From: Pithys albifrons albifrons
Taxonomy: Eukaryota; Chordata; Aves; Passeriformes; Thamnophilidae
Direction of reading: 5' to 3'
Assembly: GCF_047495875.1 (NCBI RefSeq)
Contig: NC_092465.1
Span: forward strand, 10,713,160 to 10,777,159
Length of the DNA stretch: 64,000 nucleotides
How positions within the stretch are numbered: the first letter of the stretch is position 1; every line of letters starts with the position of its first letter. This document shows, one piece after another, positions 55,920-64,000 of this stretch. A program made the position numbers and the translations under genes. A model generated the notes under the pieces. It was not told the origin of the DNA. It was given only the letters and a program-made list of their open reading frames with translations, and did not search any database.

Positions 55920-56311
55920 GAATGATAAATTCATGGCAAAGCGCTAACGTTGATAACATCTTTAAAATACATTTTTCCCCAGTGTGGGGGACACAAGGCA
56001 ATAATCCCTGCAAATCTCCTTTTTCTCCCCCATTGCCCCCGCGGTTTATCATGTCCAATTAGCCATCTGCCATGCCTGCACTGCCATACAAAGGCAGCCC
56101 GCTCCCCTCCGCCGCAGCCCATCAGCGGGGCTATTGTCCCGGCTGACAAACAAGAATCAGACACTATTGTCTCCAGCTGACGATGCAGCTCCCCAAGTAG
56201 GCTGCCAGTTGCCATTAAAACAGCGGGAGTGCCAGGGTACGCTCCAGGAGTCAGGAACCACGCCAGCAGCGCCGGTATTACCGGGGAATCTATACAAAGC
56301 TCTTTGTACAG
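55920..56311. promoter_or_regulatory. Candidate CpG-rich intronic enhancer or alternative promoter
   Basis: A GC- and CpG-enriched patch (densest at 56035-56285) inside CpG-poor sequence. It carries a homeodomain CAATTA (56056-56061), a proneural-type E-box CATCTG (56064-56069), two CTATTGTC SOX-type sites (near 56131-56138 and 56164-56171), a MEIS/TGIF TGACA (56144-56148), an E-box CAGCTG (56174-56179), and an inverted SOX/TCF pair ACAAAG-CT-CTTTGT (56294-56307). The local open frames on both strands look like chance. A conserved developmental enhancer is my preferred reading; an alternative promoter is possible. Confidence 0.45.
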
Positions 56312-56340
56312 ATATATATATATGTGTGTGTGTGTGTGTA
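56312..56340 (+). repeat. Compound AT/GT microsatellite
   Basis: An alternating AT run (56312-56322) passes directly into about nine TG units (56323-56340). It lies at the right edge of the CpG-rich candidate enhancer. Confidence 0.9.
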
Positions 56341-56759
56341 TTTTCTGATTCCAGGTAATAAACCACCCCCGGGCCAACTATCACCCTTTCTATCACAGCT
56401 GCACCTGAGCATGCCTGACCTACTGCCTTTAATCCTGCACCAAGCACTCACCCGGCAAAGAAAGGGTCATAATCCCAGAAGAGAGCAACACCTTGGAGTC
56501 AAATCTTTCCTTGTAACAGTTTTTTTTAAATATATTATTATATTAGAGGTAAGGCATGTCTTCTGCCACTTCAGCACGGTCTGTTTCACACACTACACCT
56601 CCCCCTTTGGTCCCTGCGCCCTGCCAAAAATATATTTTAACAACCTGAAAACTCCGCAGTGTCTATGTGGGTACTAATTATGCAATGAGGTTAATTTAAT
56701 TTCTCTCACAAACAACACGCATTCACATTCACCCTTTTTCCCAAGGCCACTTCACTAAA

Positions 56760-57240
56760 AGAAATGACCAGAGCAGCTGGTCTGCCTGTCACCGAGATGT
56801 TAAATTGAAGATCATTTCCTCTTATTATTCTCAGCAAAGCATGATGTGACCTTACGCTAAAAACGACAGGCTGCCTAATTATGGTAGTTTTGTTCCATCA
56901 GTGAAACTAAAGTGCTGGTTCATATAATTAAGGTTACTAAAAAAGGAATTTCATTTTTAGTTTTAAAGGCAATTTGTTGCCTTGAAGTGGAAGTGCAACA
57001 AATTAGACCTATGTACCTGTATGTTCTCAGCTTTGCGTAATTTGAAAGAACCAGAAAACCCTCCTAGATATTAGTAACAAAGCCCCACGTTGATAAGACA
57101 CAAAGAACCCCAATAAACCACAATTTATTCAAGGCACTAGTTAATGAAAATGAGCAAACCAAATGAATATTTATGTTTATGTTTAAAAGCAGAAACAGAA
57201 TTATCTTCTAATCCCTTGATTAGGAAACAGGAATTATTTA
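56760..57240. promoter_or_regulatory. AT-rich companion regulatory candidate
   Basis: Follows the CpG-rich patch. It holds an E-box CAGCTG (56774-56779), a nuclear-receptor half-site TGACCTTA near 56847, an inverted repeat AAGGCAA / TTGCCTT with a 4-base loop (56966-56983), forkhead-like TGTTTA sites near 57176-57186, and CTAATC / GATTAG facing each other with a 4-base spacer (57208-57223). There are no transposon hallmarks. The call is inferential. Confidence 0.3.
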
Positions 57241-60200
57241 AACTTCAACAAATGTTTTAACTGGTATTTCACACTCCAGCGCTGGACATACATAGTTTCA
57301 ATATATCACTTTGAACTTTCACTGGTTAGTTAAAAATAAAATAAATAAAACCAACTGAAACTAACATGAATCCACGGTAATCACACATGTTACCGACCTT
57401 CACAATGACAACAGAGGAAAGTCTTTGCCCTGGATTCAAACACAGGGCTCATTCTGAACCAAATCTGAAAAACAACATGAAAACTTACATATTTTGCTGA
57501 AATGTTACTCCATTCTTAGCACAAAATGCTCTAAATCCCATTTCAACACACTACATCCACATACCACACAGGTGACTGACTTAAACTTAGATTTAGGGTT
57601 GCCACTGGGTGCTTGGGCCAAGTTCTGCTTGCAGTTACATCTGTGAAAACTCCCAAACAATTCCTCTGAAGTTTTCTGGATCTGTACAACAGTAACACAA
57701 TCCATCCCAGAACAAAGTGGGAAAGATATAATTCATAATATTATGACTTCTTTCTTTTACAGCCCTTTACATTTTAGGTTCTCAATTCAGACAATCATAT
57801 TTGACTTCTCTTTTTGCATCCAGCTTTCTTTTGCGAAACGTGTATTGCAGTATTGGCTGTTATTCCTGCCAGATTCTCTAGGCAAAATTCCTCAAGTGGC
57901 ACAGTCCCTCCAGTTAAACACAGGGTGCGTGAGCCATGCAAGGCTGTAAAACGGGAGTTGTTTATCCAAAGAAATATTAAAAGCAGGACACCAGTCCAAA
58001 TCAAACAAAAGCACAAATACCTCAAAGTCATTTCATGACTTTAAGTTCCAGCCATAAAAGGCACAGCACTATGGGTTTATAAGGCCTAATACTCCGTAAG
58101 TATTTTCTTTGATGTAACTATGAAGTACTTAAAATACCACTGGGTACTGTATGGTACATGTCACCATGGAGCAATAAAGCTGCTATACATCCATAATCAA
58201 CCTTCCCAAAGACCACAAGGTCACAGCAGCTGAAACAACAAAATGCTTCACTCCCAGCCTTCAAGAGGCCCAGAGCACCTGTCCAGCCAGAGGACTCCCC
58301 CACAGGCCCTTAACGTGGGAGTGTGCTTGGAAATTGCACCAAAGAGAACCTGCCAAACCCACCAAAAGGGCTCCCATTTTTAAAACCTTGTTTCCTCAGC
58401 AGGTTAATATTATGGGACTTGATAAAATACAGTATGGGAGGCAGGTGGTAGGAAACAGCAACAATTTTATCTGCCTGGCCAGGTTAGGTTCTCATTTGTA
58501 TCCATGGCATTCATCATACCAAGACACATATGGCCATCTAAGACCACATGCAAAATAGTCTACACAAGCACTAGGAGGGTTGCTTCATTTTGATAACTTC
58601 AGGATTACACTTTTTTCTCTCAGAATTTCAACCCCAAAATACAGCATAGGTAACAGGCTCCCACCAATAACTTCTGCAGGTGCCATATCGAGCCTTACTG
58701 TGATGCATGTGCACTTCACTAAGGTCTGGGTTACAGGTTTATGTTCCCTGTTGCACCCTGTCCGGCAAATCAGGGATTGTGAACTTGAGTACACGCGAGC
58801 TCTGAACAGAAGCTGGGTGTGAAAGGCCTCTTCCTCTGGAAGTAATTCTATTCAATATCAACTGAATTAATATCAAATAGAAAAAGTATCTCCTACCAGC
58901 CTACAACACAATGCAATCTCATCTGGAATAAACACATTGTAAATAACTATCAGATGTCATCCGTATGTACTTCTGAGTGAGGAGGAAGGAAGTAGTGTTG
59001 GAAAGAAATGCCTTCCCAAACATAAATCACTCACGTAAATTGCTCCCTTCCAGCATCAGACAGAGATCCTTCTCTTTTTCACAAACCAGCAGGTTTTGCC
59101 CCATTTCTGAGCAGCAGCTGTATGGTGAGTAGGGGAAGAGGAGTCATCTCACCAAGACCTCTTGATTCACATCTGTATGTCCTTTGCCACGTCTACATGT
59201 AAATTCCCAGATTAGTAGAGCTGCCTCAGAGAGTCCTGAGGTGGAGGAGAAAGGACAACAGCAGGGCAGCACCACAAGCTTCCACATACACTGGGGTATC
59301 CAGTGACAGAGCCTTGGGAGGATCCAGGGCCCCTGTGTAGTGAGATAACTGTCCTACTCCCTCATGTCAATCACATGAAAAAATAAAAAACACCTACGTT
59401 AGGCAGCAAGAAAGAAAACAACAAAACTCCTATTCCTGACAGGGTCAGAGGTGAAAACCTCCAGAGGGTGGTACAGATTTTAATTAACAGCATCATCTCA
59501 AAGAACACAAGGGCTTTCCAAGTGGTACGAAAGACCTGACAAGTCTTTTCTGCAACAGAGCGTCCTTTATCAGCACGCACTGCCAGACTGGGCCTTATGA
59601 ATTATAAAGTGTCAAGGTGAGGAAGCACAAACACCTCACCCCCACTGACAACTCACTTGAATCAATTTACCTGCTCTATGAGGAGACACTTGAGCACATC
59701 AACCTCGAGGAGCACTTCTTTGCAGACATCATCTCAAGCACATCTATTGATCAAACAGCCTGGCCACTGCCAATCATTTTAAAGTTATTTAATGGCAGAA
59801 CTGCCAGTCACTCACGCACAAATGAACAATGCTAGAAGTATAACCATCTGAAAAGCAGAAAGCAAACAGAATAATTCATTGCATCCAAAGGAGATGGAAC
59901 AACATCAATTTTCAACTCACACAGAGGAAGTACCAATGACAAAGTCAGCATCCTATCATCAGACATAATCAATGTTACACTTAACTGCCAGAAAAATAAA
60001 TTAGAAAATAAAACTGTACCTGCTAGTGGATAAGAAATATTGATGACTACCCTTGCTAGTAATTGGTAGTTTGCTAAACTGTTCTGTCACTAACCTCTAT
60101 AAATATTTAAAACTTTGGAAATGGGTTTCCTTATGTGTTTCACCTCTGTTTCCAAAACACACTGCAGAAATTACCGCAGCTTAGGCAGGAACTGAAAACT

Positions 60201-60839
60201 TTCCCTATCCAAGGGATATCTGTTATGTGTGCATTTTGCAAAGTGACTTCCTTTATGCTTAAACAGTAAGTATATGGATTCTGTTCCATGCAATATAGAA
60301 CTCTCAGTACACATTAAATATAGACTACTGAGAGTTCCAGAGAACTTGCTCATATTTTATCTGTCCCCAAAACAGACATAAGAAACTTAATAAGGCATAC
60401 CTAGGCATAGATTCAGTTTCTTCCTGAAACATAAGCTCAAACAGAAGCGACAGACATCACAGAAATTATTGCTACAATTCAGCAGCCAGTGTTGTCCTAG
60501 AAATCAGAGCTAGAGACTGCAATAGTAATTCCTGCCCTTTGAGTCCCTCTGCCTGTTATTTTTTATCCTAATTACATGGGATTGATTCGCTAAAAGAGAA
60601 TTCCTGCATTCCTTTCTGCATATATCTGACGGTGAAAATTAGAATAGTCCCTGCCCTGCCTGTCTCCAGGGACACTTTAACTGACTGACAGCATCAACCA
60701 CACAGGTGTTAAATTCACCCTTAAAAGTCATTCCTAGTTCTCATCAGTGCTAAGCACCAGAACAGACCTTCCTTTTAATACCTGGTGTTAATTTTTTTCA
60801 ATTTGCCTTTCCAGGTACAGCCCAGAGAGCTGCTATCTC

Positions 60840-61010
60840 AGTTGTCACCGCCGATAAGGGCTGGTACCACGAGTGTTTGGGTGCTGCTGGGGGAGCTGTT
60901 CTGTGTGCGGCGCCACTCTCAGCATCAGCCTCCTCTGCCGGTACCAGGGAGCAGCCTATCGATCCTCCCGGCTCAGTGCAAAGCCCAGCCGGTTGCTAAA
61001 AGCTTCTGAG
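60840..61010. promoter_or_regulatory. Small CpG cluster behind a splice-acceptor-like tract
   Basis: About nine CpGs in 150 bases (such as CACCGCCGATAAGG and GTGCGGCGCCACTC). Just to the left, a T-rich run ends in TTTGCCTTTCCAG at about 60814, which resembles a plus-strand 3' splice site. A 74-codon plus-strand frame covers the patch, but I recognise no protein. It lies about 2.5 kb from the first coding exon. Confidence 0.3.
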
Positions 61011-62614
61011 AGAGATATTAGTTACTTGGACTCTTGTTTTTTTCACAGAGAATAATGAGTTCATGCTTTTTCCATGTGGTGGCTGTGAATTTGGGAAGAG
61101 TTTAGGCTGTTTAGTATATGTGTGCTATTAGAGCAGCTAATCTTAAAACCACATAGATTCAGATTTTATTTGAATTTGCAGGGCCATGTAAGACAATGGT
61201 TATGCTTTACAAACCCCGAATAAAACTCAGGACCAGAAATTAGAGAAAAAGATAGTATCGAGGGGGAAAGGATCCTAAGTCAACACAGGTCTCTGCAGCT
61301 GTGACAAATCAGACCCTATCTCATAGTCCTTAAGCAGGCGGGATTGCTACTGTCAGGCTGAGAGGTGTTGGGAGTCAGGTGTGTCCTGACTAAGTTGTTC
61401 TCCCAAGCCCTCATAAGCTGTTCTCTCAGCCATCCACTAACCGAATTTCAGACAGGCACAACAGCAGCACATAAACCCCAGAAGGGAAGGGGGCCCAAAC
61501 AACACAGAGAACCAACAGTGTAATTTCACACAAGTTGTGCTTGCTCTTGTGCTTTCACCACTTCTCAGTGATATTGCCTGGCCATTCTAACAGATGACAA
61601 TCAAAATTAATTACTAACACTTTGGGGGGTTTTTTATATTGTCTTTTTGGACACAAGATTCTACATAACTGTGCAGAAACAAGAATATTACCATCTTCTT
61701 TGATGAAGGTTAAGGTAAACAAGACAACCATCAGGGATGGCCTATGCATACATACAGTGCAAGGATGTGGCCTAGGCAGCACTTCCAAGCCCAGGTTCCT
61801 GGGATTTTGTTTCCTCAAGAAGCAGAAGTGTTAGAAGACCCTCAGAAATCACCAGGTTAAATCTACAATGAAGGTGACAAGTATACTTGTGGATCTACAG
61901 GTGAAAGAGGCAGATTGGGAGAAATGTCTAGCCACATGTCTCCCTGTGCTCTTCCCTCATTTAAGAATACTTTTTTCATATAACCTGGATGGATTTGACT
62001 CTCTCCAAATTCAATTCTGCTAACGTGCTTATGTTGAGAAGACAGTGCTGCAGAGAAATGATTCAGCTTTGGATGAAGAAAGGGAGAGAGCAGAAAGGGT
62101 GGGAGAACCTTAATTAACAGGTTTCTTTCAAAAAGAAAATTGGTTTGTTTTCTTTTTTTTCCCTAACAAATCTGTCATTGTTGAGACTTAGGAAATTAGC
62201 TTGTAACCAGGTAGGCGATCAACAGGCAAATATCCTATGGCTTAATGACTTGTGGATCACAAGATACACACAGCCAGACCTCATTATACTTATCCTCCAG
62301 ATCAAAAGGTTTTCACATAAATGGGGTGCAATCTACCATAGCAGGGAGCTGCTTCAGGCCTTCAGGATTTTACTTCTTTAAAGTTTTGGTGATTACATAA
62401 TCGCTTTTTTTGTAACAGCTCAAAGCACTGTGTAGCTAATGGGCAGGTAGAACGAGGGAAACAGCTGAAAAGCAGTCTTGACAAACAGCTGTGGCAATAA
62501 GTGTCAGCCCTAGCCCACAAGGGTCAATCCCCTTATGAAACAAGCATTTAATTCTTTACAATTTTTAATTAAAAATCTACCAAGACGATTATAATACTTT
62601 CTTAAGATTTTGAT

Positions 62615-62637
62615 GGGGGGAGGGGGAGAAGGGGGGG
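62615..62637 (+). repeat. G-rich tract, potential G-quadruplex
   Basis: Runs of six, five and seven G separated by A and by AGAA. The last run can supply two G-triplets, which gives the four needed for a quadruplex. It sits just outside the CpG island on the inferred intronic side. The G strand is the template strand for a leftward gene. Confidence 0.65.
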
Positions 62638-63471
62638 TGTGTCATGCAGACTACAAGTTGCTTCACTTGAGATGCTGTGCTGGTGGCTCCCACACAAACA
62701 CCACCTCACAAACGGGTGATGCAGTGGGGACCCCAGCATGTACCTTTTGCCCACAGGATTTAATAAAGCACTGCTTCATTAACACCACCACGCTCTGCTG
62801 TAGCCCAGCTACACTTTGGCTCCAGTTCAGCATCCTCTGAAACGGGAGAGTGAAACACAGGACTCTCACCCGGACCTGAGATACTTTGTGAGCCCTTCCC
62901 CGTGGGGTCAGCATCCCAGGCCGGCAGCGGGGCTGCGGGCAAGCGCTGTCCGGGGCGCCTCTGCCCTCACTACCCACTCGAGGGCGGCAGGGGCAGCGCC
63001 CGGCGCTTCGCCCGACTGAAGCGGGGTGGGCAGGGCAGGCAGCCAGCTCCGCTTCCAAATACCGGCCAATACCCCCGTGGCTGCCGCCGCCCTGGGCGAG
63101 GGTCCGGCGGGGCTCAGCCGGCGCTGTCTCCCGCAGGGGTGACAACGCGGTAGCTCTACCCGAGCATCCCCGCGGGGCTTTTGTGCCTGCCTCGGGCGGG
63201 GGCCCGGCCGGTCCTCTCCCGAGGCGCTGAGAGCGCAGCCCCGCGGTAGCATCCTGCCGGGGGCGGGAGAGGCGACCGGGGCATGGAAGCACCGAGCGGC
63301 TGCGGCGGACAAAGCGAGGAGGCAGGCGGGGACCCCCTCCATCCCCTACTCTCCTCTCCCCTCCCCGCGGCTCCGCTGCCGGCGGTGCCCGAGCCTCAGC
63401 CGCCAGCCCCGCATCCCGCGGCGGAGGCAGGGCCCGGCATTGCTCCGGCCCCTTCCCCGCAGCTCCCCTAC

Positions 63472-63544
63472 CTGTTCGGAAGAAAGCATCCACCTCGGAG
63501 TCAGGGACAGCGCCTTCCTCCGCCGCCCCTTCGGCGGGATTCAT
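63472..63544 (-). CDS. Putative first coding exon of an unidentified minus-strand gene (partial)
   Basis: The open frame starts at an ATG whose first base is 63544, in a usable context (G at -3, A at +4). It encodes 24 residues, beginning MNPAEGAAEE, with PDSEVD in the middle and ending DAFFRT. The short peptide is acidic and low-complexity at first, then shows a more protein-like DSEVDAFF stretch. Directly after, on the minus strand, comes ACAG followed by GTAGGG, a good consensus splice donor, so the exon would end at 63472 in phase 1 and the next codon begins with G. The frame stays open for about 290 codons, but past the donor it becomes Gly/Ala/Pro/Arg-rich, as expected for a translated CpG island, so I read that as intron. 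No second exon is visible anywhere to the left, which implies a first intron longer than 63 kb. I do not recognise the gene and propose no function. The start and donor are sequence-based; the exon itself is an inference without transcript support. Confidence 0.6.
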
Positions 63545-63600
63545 GGCTGGGGGAGAGGCGGCAGCGAGCCCGGCAGCTGGTAATATCCAGTAAGTTAGGG

Positions 63601-63660
63601 AGGAGGAGAGCCGAGAGAGAGAGAGAGAAAGAGGGAGGGAGAAGAGAAGGGAGGGAGGGA
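63601..63660 (+). repeat. Purine (GA/GGGA) low-complexity tract
   Basis: Almost uninterrupted purines on the plus strand: GAGAGA dinucleotides, then AGGG/GGGA units. On the minus-strand transcript this would be a C/U-rich stretch about 60-115 bases upstream of the ATG. Such tracts can form triplexes or act as GAGA-type promoter elements and are prone to length variation. Confidence 0.8.
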
Positions 63661-63671
63661 TGGAGGCGCGT

Positions 63672-63707
63672 TCAGCAGCGAGCCCAGCCGAGCGCCGCCC
63701 GGATCAT
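63672..63707 (-). promoter_or_regulatory. Upstream ORF (11 codons plus stop) in the putative 5' leader
   Basis: On the minus strand an ATG at 63707, with G at -3, opens a frame of 11 codons (peptide MIRAALGWARC) closed by TGA at 63674-63672. It lies about 130 bases upstream of the main ATG and does not overlap it. I found no other minus-strand ATG between 63545 and 64000, so this would be the only upstream start if transcription begins beyond 63707. A uORF of this kind usually lowers translation of the main frame; that effect is inferred here. Confidence 0.45.
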
Positions 63708-63847
63708 CCCTTCCACGGTGCCTGCGGGGCGGCTGCCCCGGGGCTGCGCTGGGCGGCGCGGCCGGGGCGGGGTGCCGGTGCCGAGCCTCGCCGCCGGCCC
63801 CCTCCCCTCCACCCGCTATTGTTCCGACCTGCTCCGCTCCGCTCCCC

Positions 63848-63911
63848 CCGCCGCCGCCGCTGCTGCTGCTGCCCCTCGCCGCGCTGACAGCCCAGCCCGG
63901 CCCGGCCCGGC
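63848..63911 (+). repeat. CCG/CTG triplets followed by GCCCG pentamers
   Basis: Four CCG units (63848-63859) run directly into four CTG units (63860-63871). After a short gap, a CCCGG-type pentamer repeat follows to about 63911. The repeat lies in the promoter or leader. Copy numbers are low and typical of CpG-island simple repeats. Confidence 0.75.
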
Positions 63912-64000
63912 CCCCGGCGGCCGCCCCCGCCGCTTCCCTGCCGGCACTTCCTGAGCCAGCCCGGGCTCCGCAGCAGCGGCGCCCCCCGCAGCCGGGGCAG

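Larger units (their letters stand above)
57241..62899. other. Non-coding stretch leading to the CpG island
   Basis: No exon supported. It contains the CpG cluster near 60900, the G-rich tract near 62625, and a 72-codon plus-strand frame at 59617-59835 whose middle (LLYEETLEHINLEEHFFADI) looks somewhat protein-like but matches nothing I know. Confidence 0.55.
62900..64000. promoter_or_regulatory. CpG island spanning a gene start
   Basis: CpG dinucleotides and GC content rise abruptly from about 62900 and stay high to the window edge, while nearly all the preceding sequence is AT-rich and CpG-poor. This is the usual signature of a vertebrate CpG-island promoter. It covers the putative first coding exon, its leader and the first roughly 500 bases of the intron. 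The island probably continues past position 64000, so its true extent and any divergent partner gene cannot be seen. Confidence 0.9.
63545..64000 (-). promoter_or_regulatory. 5' leader and core promoter region of the minus-strand gene
   Basis: Sequence upstream of the putative ATG. It contains GC boxes (GGGCGG at 63751-63756 and GGGGCGGGG at 63764-63772), an ETS-type ACTTCCTG at 63946-63953 and a SOX-type CTATTGTTC at 63816-63824. I see no clear TATA box at a fixed distance, in keeping with dispersed initiation from CpG islands. The transcription start is not determinable from sequence, so the boundary between promoter and 5' UTR is unknown. Confidence 0.6.

Noticed and set aside
62663..63544. 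A 293-codon minus-strand frame as one continuous protein
   Set aside because: After the first 24 residues it runs through a consensus splice donor and becomes Gly/Ala/Pro/Arg-rich, as any stop-poor CpG island would. Only the first 73 bases are kept as an exon.
63283..63954. A 223-codon plus-strand frame in the CpG island
   Set aside because: Proline/alanine/arginine-rich low-complexity translation that overlaps the minus-strand exon and the GA and CCG repeats; it looks like a shadow of GC-rich DNA.
1..64000. CRISPR arrays, tRNA/rRNA genes, prokaryotic operons, endogenous retroviral gag/pol/env
   Set aside because: No regularly spaced repeats, cloverleaf-type genes, operon-like gene packing or retroviral protein motifs were seen on either strand by eye.

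Overview
This window looks like non-coding DNA from a vertebrate, most likely a bird, with one gene start at its right end. The bird call rests on decayed CR1 LINE fragments ending in the CR1 terminal motif (ATTCTATGA type), the absence of Alu-like or other dense SINEs, low repeat density, an AT-rich CpG-poor background, and a sharp CpG island. Other CR1-bearing sauropsids (turtles, crocodilians) are not excluded.

Right end (about 62900-64000): a CpG island holds what I read as the promoter, 5' UTR and first coding exon of a gene on the minus strand. The exon runs from an ATG at 63544 down to 63472, where a consensus GTAGGG donor follows. It encodes 24 residues starting MNPAEGAAEE and ending DAFFRT, and leaves intron phase 1. 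I do not recognise the gene. The 5' leader carries an 11-codon upstream ORF, a purine tract, GC boxes, an ETS-like site, a SOX-like site and CCG/CTG triplets.

Main body (1 to about 62900): I find no convincing coding exon, tRNA, rRNA, CRISPR array or intact mobile element. If the gene runs leftward, nearly all of this is its first intron (more than 63 kb), though separate non-coding genes cannot be excluded by eye. Five CR1 fragments are visible: 11630-11760 (+, faint), 28490-28740 (+), 40439-40740 (-), 50349-50850 (-) and 55024-55445 (-). Microsatellites and homopolymers are scattered through it.

The most interesting content is probably regulatory. The segment 55920-57240 combines a CpG-rich patch in a CpG-poor intron with clustered SOX, homeodomain, E-box and MEIS-type motifs. 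Other motif-dense candidates are 7060-7260 (POU/SOX/homeodomain), 13285-13345 (homeodomain), 16440-16760 (K50 homeodomain plus a 12-bp palindrome) and a near-perfect RFX X-box inside a 28-bp palindrome at 27914-27941. Three small CpG clusters (near 14000, 48050 and 60900) could be regulatory or alternative starts. All regulatory calls come from motifs read by eye and lack conservation or expression support. I see no evidence of a new multi-gene biological system here.
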